In this document: piece after piece, positions 1 through 5,339 of the stretch
Position numbering within the stretch: the first letter of the stretch is position 1
Layout of the letters: each line of letters opens with the position of its first letter
Assembly (NCBI GenBank): GCA_946630405.1
Contig: CAMOYW010000039.1
Coordinates: 1-7,380, forward strand
Direction: 5' to 3'
Length of the DNA: 7,380 nt
Source of the DNA: an uncultured Clostridia bacterium
Lineage (GTDB): Bacteria; Bacillota; Clostridia; Lachnospirales; CAG-274
Notes under the pieces: generated by a model
The model's database searches: none
The model's input: the letters and a program-made list of their open reading frames with translations, nothing else
Told to the model about the DNA's origin: nothing
Made by a program: the position numbers and the translations under genes

Positions 1-15
1 CAACCTACCCAAAAT

Positions 16-93
16 AGTAAAATCATTGACTCGTTTTCACCGAAAAAGTAAAATCATTGACTCGTTTGCGAAAAAAGTAAAATCGTAGCCACA
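16..93. repeat. Short direct repeats, possible end of an IS21-like element
   Basis: AAAATCATTGACTCGTTT occurs exactly at 19-36 and 50-67, each copy preceded by AGT (start to start 31 bp). A third, degenerate copy, AGTAAAATCG, lies at 76-85. AG-rich linkers (CGAAAAAG and GCGAAAAAAG) separate the copies. The run ends in CCACA at about 93, so the opposite strand begins TGTGG. Insertion sequences of the IS21 family have ends starting with TG and carrying several short transposase-binding repeats, and this layout fits such an end with the element lying to the left of the window. No transposase gene is visible, so the assignment is inference; an unrelated intergenic repeat is the alternative. Confidence 0.4.
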
Positions 94-130
94 ACCCTGC
101 TCCTGCCGGGAGTCTGGATAAGTTTCCGCA

Positions 131-189
131 GAGAATAAAAGAAGGGCTCCCATCACCCGGAGCGCAACCGGCCCGGTGACGGAAAGCCC
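131..189 (-). terminator. Intrinsic terminator of rlmD
   Basis: Read on the minus strand, a GC-rich hairpin (144-189) starts 27 bases after the rlmD stop. GGGCT pairs with AGCCC, and the helix continues for about nine more pairs with one bulge and two wobbles. It is followed by CTTCTTTTATTCTC. The T-rich tail lies only on the minus-strand side, which sets the direction. Confidence 0.8.
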
Positions 190-216
190 TTGATTTCAGG
201 CGTTTCGAGGCCCTTT

Positions 217-1590
217 TCAGCATTTATGTGTTAGTAAACAGACAGTCTCGACGTGATAAGTTCTCGGGAACATATCCACATTTTTTATTTTTTCGACCTT
301 ATAGCCGTAAGATTCAAAGGCGAGCAGGTCTTTGGCGAGGGAGCTTGCTTTACAGCTTATGTAAATGAGCCTGTCTGCATCAAAGGCGCATATTTTGGGT
401 ATCGCCTTGGCGTTTATGCCCTCTCTCGGAGGATCGAGAATGATAAGTTCGGGCTTGTCGGTAAGTTCATCTATCATATTGAGCACATCGCCTGCAATAA
501 ATTCACAATTCGATATACCGTTGAGCTTTGTATTTACCCTTGCAGCCTCGACTGCCTCTTCCACGATCTCAATGCCGACGACCTTTTTGGCATTTTTGCT
601 CAAAAGCTGCGTGATCGTGCCCGTGCCGCAATAAAGGTCGTATATGGCATTTGCCGAAAAGTCACCTGCAAAGTCACGAACCACCGAATACAGCACCTCA
701 GCGCCTGCGGAATTGGTCTGGAAGAACGAAAAAGGCGTTATCTTGAATTTAAGCCCGAGGCACATATCATAAATATGATCCCTGCCGTAGAGCAGTTTCA
801 TGCTGTCAGCCTTGACCACATCTCCAAGCCCGTCATTAACAATGTGGCAAAAACCCGTAAGCTCGCCTTCAAGCTCCAAATTACGCAGTTTATCTGCAAG
901 CGGCATAAGGTCGGTGGAAAGCTCGGAAGTCGTTACAAGGCATAAAAGCATTTCTCCCGTGAAATGACCCCTGCGCACAAGCAAATGCCTTAAAGCACCG
1001 TCGTGCCTGAACCTGTGATAAAACTTTTCTCCGCTTTCCCTAAAATGATCCACCACACATCCTACCGCACGACGTATATCCTCATGCACGATCATGCATT
1101 GATCCGCATTGACCACCTCATAGTTGGAATTGCGCTTGCGCACCCCAAGGCACAGTTCACCGTCCGCACCGTTATCTCCAAAGCTGAATTCCATTTTATT
1201 ACGGTACTTTGTATGTATGGGCGAGGAAACAAGCCCCTCATATTCAAAATCCGTGATGCCAGAACCATGCAAAAGGTCAAGCACCATTTTTCTCTTTATC
1301 TCACTTTCTTTCTCGTAGGAAATGGTTTGATACGTGCATCCTCCACACTCTCCCGCTCTGTCACATTCGGGCGCACACTCATAGTCTGCACGGGCGATGA
1401 TACTCTTTAACCGACCCTCATATCCGCCTTTTTTTCTCTTCACATCGGCAACTATACTCTGCCCCGGTAAAGTATTTTTAACGGCAACGACCCTTTCCTC
1501 CCCGTCTCCGAGCAGGATCTTTCCCGTACCCTTGTTCGGAAAAAGGATGTCTTCTATTTTTATCTCCCTGTCCGCATATATTTTAGCCAT
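217..1590 (-). CDS. rlmD: 23S rRNA (uracil-C5)-methyltransferase, RlmD/RumA type
   Basis: A 457-residue SAM-dependent methyltransferase of the TrmA/RumA family, expected to methylate C5 of a uridine in 23S rRNA (U1939 in E. coli numbering; Gram-positive relatives called RlmCD also modify U747). An N-terminal TRAM-like domain (about 8-68) is followed by iron-sulfur ligands Cys76, Cys82, Cys85 and Cys165, with the spacing known for the [4Fe-4S] cluster of RlmD. The C-terminal Rossmann domain has FFQTN (289-293), DLYCGTGT (318-325, SAM binding), DPPREG (386-391), the catalytic Cys413 in YISCKAS, and Glu448 in YHVE. The start at 1590 is preferred because GGAGG lies five bases upstream and a promoter lies just before it. 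The frame stays open to 1659, but that longer start would lie upstream of the promoter. Which uridine is modified cannot be read from sequence; TrmA is unlikely because of the cluster. Confidence 0.93.
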   Translation of the reverse strand: MAKIYADREIKIEDILFPNKGTGKILLGDGEERVVAVKNTLPGQSIVADVKRKKGGYEGRLKSIIARADYECAPECDRAGECGGCTYQTISYEKESEIKRKMVLDLLHGSGITDFEYEGLVSSPIHTKYRNKMEFSFGDNGADGELCLGVRKRNSNYEVVNADQCMIVHEDIRRAVGCVVDHFRESGEKFYHRFRHDGALRHLLVRRGHFTGEMLLCLVTTSELSTDLMPLADKLRNLELEGELTGFCHIVNDGLGDVVKADSMKLLYGRDHIYDMCLGLKFKITPFSFFQTNSAGAEVLYSVVRDFAGDFSANAIYDLYCGTGTITQLLSKNAKKVVGIEIVEEAVEAARVNTKLNGISNCEFIAGDVLNMIDELTDKPELIILDPPREGINAKAIPKICAFDADRLIYISCKASSLAKDLLAFESYGYKVEKIKNVDMFPRTYHVETVCLLTHKC

Positions 1591-1618
1591 ATTATCCTCC
1601 AAAAAATGTTGTATAAAT

Positions 1619-1647
1619 AATATAAATAAAATATCTTTTTCTGTCAA
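1619..1647 (-). promoter_or_regulatory. Sigma-A promoter of rlmD
   Basis: On the minus strand, a perfect TTGACA (1642-1647), a 17-base spacer and TATATT (1619-1624). Transcription should start near 1612, giving a leader of about 22 bases that contains GGAGG (1596-1600). This fixes the rlmD start at 1590. Confidence 0.85.
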
Positions 1648-1648
1648 T

Positions 1649-1675
1649 AGAAAAAGCACACGGTCAGTGTGCTTT
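1649..1675 (-). terminator. Intrinsic terminator of the DUF6020-like gene
   Basis: A perfect 9-bp stem (AAAGCACAC at 1667-1675 pairing with GTGTGCTTT at 1653-1661, both read on minus) with a 5-base loop, running into TTTTTC. It begins 27 bases after the stop of the 1702-3684 gene. Its T-tract ends only a few bases before the rlmD -35 box. Confidence 0.9.
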
Positions 1676-1701
1676 CATGTAAAAATATAAGGAAAATCAG
1701 A

Positions 1702-3684
1702 TCACTCTTCCGTTTCCGCCTCATCGGCAGATACTTCTTCGGGGGTAAGTTCTTCCGCTTCGACAGGCGTGCTCACTTCGGGCACATCCGTAGTCTCTAC
1801 TACCTCCGCTTCTTTATCGGCAAGTTCCTCTGCGCTTTCATCCGGCACCGTTTCCGCCAAAGCAGGCTCGGCAGGTTTTTTATAAAACGGCAAAAGGAAC
1901 AAGAATATAAATACGCTTGAAACGGGCTGCAAATACTTGCAATCTCTCCACATGGGTGATGCAACAAGCAATATTCCCCATATAACGAGAAGAGGGATAT
2001 ATATCGGAATAAATTTGTACTTTTTCTTGATGAATACTATCGCCAAACCAAACAATACTATCCACATTTGCAGTGCCTGCGAAAAAATCAAACCTATAAG
2101 ACCAATCTTTTCGTAAATAACAAGAACACGCTTTATCCTGTTTTCATTCTGAATTCCGAAAATAGTTATATCAGGTAGCTGATCCAAAAGATATGTATCA
2201 AATCCGTCATTATAATATGCGTATGCATTTGAATTGGGTGCCCAAAATCCCGCGGTAAGATTGACCCATTCTCTGATGTAGACACCCGGGTTTCTCAAAC
2301 CCAAATCGATCCACAATTTTATATATTCTTTATAATGATCGGTCAGATATTTTTCGTTTTCATGCTTTCCTCTTATATTATCTTTCAGACTATCGGAAAA
2401 GATATTTTCAAAATACATTGCCTTGATCTTTGAATAATCAACCTGGCTGACCTTTTGAATAAGTTCCTTTTCATCCTCATGCACATCTTTGCCATGCGCG
2501 ACTACCGCAGCCACCTGCTTTATAGGCAAAGAAAGCATTTCGACCACATCTGTCTCTCCGTTATTTTCCGTAGTGGCATGCCATACATTTTTATAAACGG
2601 GACCCCTGATATATAATGCAACAGGCATCACCAACACAAGTATAACAACGGCAAGCGGCACCTTCTTAATATACATCAAGGAGAACAGCAGGAAGAAAAA
2701 CATAACGTAGATACCGTTCGTCCTAAACAGAGCCGTTATAAGCCCGAATACAAAAAGTCCCACATATTCAAAGAAGGTATCGTCAAAAAAGTCCCTTTTG
2801 TACCACGGAACCGACTCTTCCTGCTTTTCCCTTCTTACTATCAATCTAAACATAATGCACATCACCATAATAATGCCCATATGTTCAATAGCATCTTTAC
2901 AAGGTGTTACGGCAAGCACTCCAAGCACGGGGAACAGCGCATTAAACAGCAGTACAAGCCACACAAACTTTTTCTTAAAGCCTGTTGTGTACATGGTCGC
3001 GACCAAATACGCAACCGAAAACGACATGCAAAGCAATTGCACAGCCGTATATAGTGCCATGCCTCCTCGTTCATCACCAAACATTGCAATACCGAGTTCA
3101 TACAGCTTACCCAAAAGCATCGTATGTATGACGGGATGATGAGTAGTCAGTTTGAAAAATCCTATGTATTGCGTTATCTGATAAAGGTCGTCCCTTATTA
3201 CATTTGCGGGGAAATAAAGCAGATAGTAAAATCCCCAGCATAAGGTTATAAAAATAAACGACAGGAAAAAAACTTTCTTGTTTTTTCTTTTTACCTCATA
3301 TTGATCGGTAGAAACTTTTAAGTCCCTGATCTTATGATATATATAATATATAACTTGCCTTACTATCAAAAACGAACCGATAAATACTATTATCTGTGCA
3401 AAATAAAAATATGTTCTGTTATGATACTTAGTCAGATAAGTTAAATTATAAAAATAATAGATCCCTATGAAGAACGAAAAAAGAACAACAACAAAATTAA
3501 GCCAAAACTTTTCTTTCTTTTCCAATAAAACAGTATTCTTAAACAAAAAATACATTGCAAACAAAGAGAGCAGGATTATGATATTGGCATTGAATATATA
3601 ATTGTTGGACTCGACCATAAACCCGATCGCCATGGTAGCAATTATTGTATATACAGCTGTTTTATATTTACTCAATTTAAACAT
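1702..3684 (-). CDS. DUF6020-like multi-spanning membrane protein, possible GT-C glycosyltransferase
   Basis: A 660-residue integral membrane protein with about 14 hydrophobic helices: most in 12-157 and 212-360, then a hydrophilic, probably extracytoplasmic region at about 361-520, and a last group at 525-600. Motifs include FPANVIRDDLYQ (158-169), THHPVIHT (181-188), TPCKDAIEH (260-268), FRTNG (320-324) and SPMWRDCKYLQP (576-587). An acidic pair in the first long loop, polar motifs at membrane edges and a C-terminal helix group recall GT-C glycosyltransferases that use lipid-linked sugars; the overall pattern resembles DUF6020. This is family-level recognition without a search. Residues 602-660 form a disordered-looking tail with about 22 acidic residues. 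GGAG lies seven bases before the ATG. The gene sits directly downstream of the pilin gene, separated from it by a terminator. Substrate and activity are unknown; a flippase or polymerase of surface polysaccharide is possible. Confidence 0.75.
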   Translation of the reverse strand: MFKLSKYKTAVYTIIATMAIGFMVESNNYIFNANIIILLSLFAMYFLFKNTVLLEKKEKFWLNFVVVLFSFFIGIYYFYNLTYLTKYHNRTYFYFAQIIVFIGSFLIVRQVIYYIYHKIRDLKVSTDQYEVKRKNKKVFFLSFIFITLCWGFYYLLYFPANVIRDDLYQITQYIGFFKLTTHHPVIHTMLLGKLYELGIAMFGDERGGMALYTAVQLLCMSFSVAYLVATMYTTGFKKKFVWLVLLFNALFPVLGVLAVTPCKDAIEHMGIIMVMCIMFRLIVRREKQEESVPWYKRDFFDDTFFEYVGLFVFGLITALFRTNGIYVMFFFLLFSLMYIKKVPLAVVILVLVMPVALYIRGPVYKNVWHATTENNGETDVVEMLSLPIKQVAAVVAHGKDVHEDEKELIQKVSQVDYSKIKAMYFENIFSDSLKDNIRGKHENEKYLTDHYKEYIKLWIDLGLRNPGVYIREWVNLTAGFWAPNSNAYAYYNDGFDTYLLDQLPDITIFGIQNENRIKRVLVIYEKIGLIGLIFSQALQMWIVLFGLAIVFIKKKYKFIPIYIPLLVIWGILLVASPMWRDCKYLQPVSSVFIFLFLLPFYKKPAEPALAETVPDESAEELADKEAEVVETTDVPEVSTPVEAEELTPEEVSADEAETEE

Positions 3685-3785
3685 TTGTGTTCTCCATCCA
3701 CAGTATGTTGCTCATATTTACGGTCATTGTGCAAAACCGACTCAATCGTTTTTTGCCGACAAGATCATAAACATAAATATACACT

Positions 3786-3813
3786 AAAAAAGGCTTGCAA
3801 AGCAAGCCTTTTT
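3786..3813 (-). terminator. Intrinsic terminator of the pilin gene
   Basis: GGCTTGC (3792-3798) and GCAAGCC (3802-3808) form a perfect 7-bp stem with a 3-base loop, flanked by A6 and T5 so that A-T pairs can extend it to 12 bp. The minus-strand T-tract follows the stem about 40 bases after the pilin stop. The symmetry would let it work in both directions, but no plus-strand gene precedes it. Incomplete termination could supply some transcript to the downstream membrane-protein gene. Confidence 0.9.
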
Positions 3814-3848
3814 ATTTAAATTAACAAGTTTTACTGTCCGCTATAATA

Positions 3849-4250
3849 TCAGGTTCCTGATGCAGAAACTTTAGTAGTAGAGAACTGAACGCTTGCTGTA
3901 GGTGTGTAAGTTGACTGATAAACAGCACCGATCCATGTAGCAGAAGTACAGTTACCGGCAGCGATAGCAGCAGAGTATGTACCTGTCATACCCTCACCAA
4001 CAAGTGACTGGAATCCTGCAGAGCTGGAGTTAAGTGTACCTGTCTCTGTGTCATGAGTAACAGCATAAGACTGAGCAGCTGTGTAGATAGTTCTAACGTT
4101 AGACTCAGCAACCTGTTTCTTGGACTGATCGATAAGACCGCTCATTGTAGGAAGAGCTATAGCAGCAAGAGCAGCCAAGATAGCGATAACTACGATAAGC
4201 TCGATAAGTGTAAAGCCTTTTTTGTTAAGTTTCTTTCTTAAATCCTTCAT
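3849..4250 (-). CDS. Type IV prepilin / pseudopilin
   Basis: A 133-residue precursor with a class III prepilin leader: the basic segment MKDLRKKLNKKG (1-12), predicted cleavage after Gly12, and mature N-terminus FTLIELIVVIAILAALAAIALP. Glu17 is the conserved Glu5 of the mature pilin and Pro34 its Pro22. The hydrophobic stalk (13-34) acts as membrane anchor and later packs in the fibre core. The mature protein has about 121 residues with a short globular domain, one cysteine (Cys101, so no disulfide loop), and a Ser/Thr-rich end (14 of the last 32 residues). AGGAGG lies eight bases before the ATG and the promoter is strong, suggesting an abundant product. No pilus assembly genes (pilB, pilC, pilD) are in view, so major pilin, minor pilin and competence or secretion pseudopilin cannot be separated. 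Confidence 0.93.
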   Translation of the reverse strand: MKDLRKKLNKKGFTLIELIVVIAILAALAAIALPTMSGLIDQSKKQVAESNVRTIYTAAQSYAVTHDTETGTLNSSSAGFQSLVGEGMTGTYSAAIAAGNCTSATWIGAVYQSTYTPTASVQFSTTKVSASGT

Positions 4251-4274
4251 AGAAAGTTCCTCCTTTTTTTATTT

Positions 4275-4291
4275 GGGGTTTTTCGTTCCCC
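4275..4291 (-). other. Small hairpin in the pilin mRNA leader
   Basis: GGGG and CCCC (minus strand, 4288-4291 and 4275-4278) can pair across a 9-base A-rich loop, ten bases before AGGAGG. The stem is only 4 bp. It could stabilise the 5' end of the mRNA; no ligand-binding core is visible. Confidence 0.4.
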
Positions 4292-4294
4292 TTT

Positions 4295-4340
4295 TTGTTT
4301 ACAAGTAAATATTAGCACATTTTGAATAATTTGTAAACAA
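4295..4340. repeat. 10-bp inverted repeat around the pilin promoter
   Basis: TTGTTTACAA at 4295-4304 is repeated in inverted orientation (TTGTAAACAA) at 4331-4340. The right arm contains the -35 box and the left arm lies at the predicted start site. This placement suits an operator, or an incidental repeat in AT-rich DNA. Confidence 0.45.
4309..4337 (-). promoter_or_regulatory. Extended -10 promoter of the pilin gene
   Basis: On the minus strand, TTTACA (4332-4337), a 17-base spacer and TAATAT (4309-4314), with TGC directly before the -10 box as in extended -10 promoters. Transcription should start near 4302, leaving a leader of about 50 bases with AGGAGG. Confidence 0.85.
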
Positions 4341-4693
4341 TTTTTTTCCAAATTTTTACACAAATTAAAATGTCATTTTTTGGACACATTGCACAAGGAA
4401 AAAGCATTTTTCCCGATTTTTGGCGATTGATAATTCTGTAACCCCGTAAATAGGCGGTTTTAGCAAAAATCGCTTATATAACCCAACAACTATAACGCAG
4501 AGCTTTTTCATAGCATTTATATTGTTAATTAATAGACTATGAACATTTTTTTAATCCGTTCACACTTTGTTCATAAATTTTAAGCGTTTTTTGCCCCGCA
4601 TTTGTTCACACTTTATTCACAATTTTAATAATCCGGGTAAATTTTCATTGCTTTGGAGTTATATATGCCTGTTCATTACTTATAAGTTAAGGA
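4338..4693. other. AT-rich non-coding stretch between pilin and ncRNA promoters
   Basis: No credible reading frame on either strand. The stretch contains the two plus-strand TTCAYA pairs listed separately, a 9-bp inverted repeat (CGATTTTTG at 4414-4422, CAAAAATCG at 4464-4472, 41 bases apart), and many RTGAAC/GTTCAY half-sites between 4539 and 4676. TATAAG on the minus strand (4680-4685) lies nine bases beyond the 4694-4733 hexamer array and could serve as a -10 box. Nothing else is recognisable. Confidence 0.5.
4559..4621 (+). promoter_or_regulatory. Two PhoP-box-like TTCAYA pairs
   Basis: TTCACA-N5-TTCATA (4559-4575) and TTCACA-N5-TTCACA (4605-4621). Within each pair the hexamers are 11 bp apart, and the pairs are 46 bp apart, about four and a half helical turns. 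The surrounding 25 bases are largely repeated too (GTTCACACTTT...AATTTTAA). Tandem hexamers on an 11-bp period are typical of OmpR/PhoB-family regulators, and TT(A/C/T)A(C/T)A with about 5-bp spacers is the Bacillus PhoP box. Which protein binds here is unknown. Confidence 0.45.
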
Positions 4694-4733
4694 TGTAAAC
4701 ATTCTATGAACTTTGTGTAAACTTTATTGTAAA
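4694..4733 (-). promoter_or_regulatory. Array of four PhoP-box-like hexamers
   Basis: On the minus strand, TTTACA (4728-4733), TTTACA (4716-4721), TTCATA (4705-4710) and TTTACA (4694-4699), with steps of 12, 11 and 11 bp. All four match TT(A/C/T)A(C/T)A. The array ends four bases before the -35 box of the plus-strand ncRNA promoter, covering about -40 to -79 of that promoter, a usual position for an activator. Confidence 0.5.
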
Positions 4734-4737
4734 GCTA

Positions 4738-4766
4738 TGGACAAAGCAGGGTTTTGGTGTTATAGT
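4738..4766 (+). promoter_or_regulatory. Promoter of the intergenic ncRNA
   Basis: TGGACA (4738-4743), a 17-base spacer and TATAGT (4761-4766), each one mismatch from consensus, with TGT before the -10 box giving an extended -10. The predicted start is near 4773. No open frame of note follows before the terminator at 5029. Confidence 0.7.
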
Positions 4767-4772
4767 ACCACA

Positions 4773-5057
4773 AGAGGGTAAGAAGAAACGGATATCTCGT
4801 TAACAAAACAATCGCCGTTTGTTTTTCTTCCTATTAATAGCAGATTAAAACAGAGTATTATATTAAGGAACCATAGTACCTTATTAAGAGATCTGCAACG
4901 CATTGTTTTATACGGATGTTTAAAATACAAACACAATTGCCATACAGATGATCGCAACATCCGTCCCGGCGAACCTGTTTCGCCCACCAGATAAAAAATC
5001 AAACTTTTTTTGTTAACCTTCCTTTTTTAGGCGAGCCTGCGGTTCGCCTTTTTTATT
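4773..5057 (+). ncRNA. Putative structured non-coding RNA of about 285 nt, family not recognised
   Basis: The unit has its own promoter and terminator and no credible coding frame: the longest plus-strand ATG frame I found inside it has about 22 codons and no ribosome binding site. It contains successive hairpins. P1: 4776-4791 with 4815-4831 (core AAACGG/CCGTTT, then AAGAA/TTCTT). P2: GCAGAT 4840-4845 with ATCTGC 4891-4896, enclosing an inner hairpin at 4860-4887 with loop CATA. P3: perfect 9-bp ACGGATGTT 4912-4920 with AACATCCGT 4956-4964. P4: GGCGAA 4968-4973 with TTCGCC 4979-4984. An unstructured A/T-rich segment leads to the terminator. I saw no motif of tmRNA, RNase P RNA, SRP RNA, T-box or common riboswitches, and no closing end-to-end helix as in 6S RNA. 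It cannot be a simple rpmG leader, since rpmG has its own promoter after the terminator. Function is unknown. Confidence 0.6.
5029..5057 (+). terminator. Intrinsic terminator of the ncRNA unit
   Basis: AGGCGAGCC (5029-5037) pairs with GGTTCGCCT (5041-5049) around the loop TGC, with one G-U pair, and is followed by TTTTTTATT. The minus-strand side is A-rich, so it works on the plus strand and needs a plus-strand transcript upstream. The nearest upstream plus promoter is the one at 4738-4766. Confidence 0.9.
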
Positions 5058-5075
5058 CCCATTTGCAAAAAATGA

Positions 5076-5104
5076 TTGACTTTAGCGAGATAATATGGTA
5101 ATAT
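5076..5104 (+). promoter_or_regulatory. Promoter of the rpmG-secE-nusG-rplK-rplA operon
   Basis: TTGACT (5076-5081), a 17-base spacer and TAATAT (5099-5104), with TGG before the -10 box. The predicted start is near 5111. No other comparable promoter was seen before rplA, so this one probably drives all five genes. Confidence 0.85.
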
Positions 5105-5111
5105 GGTTATC

Positions 5112-5134
5112 GACGCGTAAAACCGTCTTTTTTT
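5112..5134 (+). other. Short hairpin plus T7 at the start of the operon leader
   Basis: GACG (5112-5115) and CGTC (5124-5127) can pair, and seven T follow. The hairpin lies at the predicted 5' end of the transcript. With only 4 bp it is a weak terminator at best; it may be a pausing or 5'-protecting element. Confidence 0.3.
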
Positions 5135-5175
5135 GTGGTACAAAAAGCACTTTAAAATTTAGCGAGGTGAATGAA

Positions 5176-5325
5176 TTGAGAACAAGGATCACACTTGCAT
5201 GCACAGAATGTAAGCAGAGAAATTACGACACCATGAAGGATAAGAAGGTTCATCCCGACAGAATGGAAACAAGTAAGTACTGCAGATTCTGCGGCAAGCA
5301 CACTCTCCACAGAGAGACTAAGTAA
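5176..5325 (+). CDS. rpmG: Ribosomal protein bL33
   Basis: A 49-residue zinc-ribbon protein of the large ribosomal subunit. Cys9, Cys12, Cys36 and Cys39 form two CxxC pairs, so this is the zinc-binding (C+) form. LACTECKQRNY and the C-terminal KHTLHRETK are family hallmarks. The start is TTG at 5176, with GAGGTG six bases upstream, which gives the normal L33 length and N-terminus (MRTRITLACT). An in-frame GTG at 5167 would add three residues but overlaps the ribosome binding site, and the ATG at 5171 is out of frame and runs into a stop after two codons. It is the first gene of the operon; secE begins 14 bases after its stop. This position before secE and nusG is common in Firmicutes. Confidence 0.95.
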   Translation: MRTRITLACTECKQRNYDTMKDKKVHPDRMETSKYCRFCGKHTLHRETK

Positions 5326-5339
5326 TCAGGGAGCAAAAG

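Noticed and set aside
16..85. CRISPR array
   Set aside because: Only two exact copies and one degenerate copy, with linkers of about 10 bp that resemble each other; true spacers are longer and unique.
23..223. 66-codon minus-strand frame at the left edge
   Set aside because: It begins inside the rlmD end and runs through the rlmD terminator and the direct repeats; the product has no recognisable family features.
253..945. Long plus-strand frame (230 codons) and smaller ones within 217-1590
   Set aside because: They are antisense to rlmD, whose protein has all family motifs; the plus frames show none.
2798..3139. Plus-strand frame within the membrane-protein gene
   Set aside because: It is antisense to a continuous 660-codon gene and has no family features or convincing ribosome binding site.
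3700..3790. Dedicated promoter for the 1702-3684 gene
   Set aside because: Candidates such as TTGAGT with a 19-base spacer to TAAATA, or TATATT at 3776-3781 with a -35 inside the terminator stem, are too weak to list; read-through from the pilin promoter is equally possible.
4251..4310. c-di-GMP or other riboswitch in the pilin leader
   Set aside because: The predicted leader is only about 50 bases, with a 4-bp hairpin and none of the conserved GEMM motifs.
4968..4990. tRNA-like end (GAACC...CCACCA) suggesting tmRNA
   Set aside because: The short hairpin followed by CACCA has no T-arm consensus and no acceptor partner at the 5' end, and no tag-coding frame was found.
4760..5002. 80-codon minus-strand frame opposite the ncRNA
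   Set aside because: It starts with TTG, has no ribosome binding site, resembles no family I know, and lies over hairpins and a plus-strand transcription unit.
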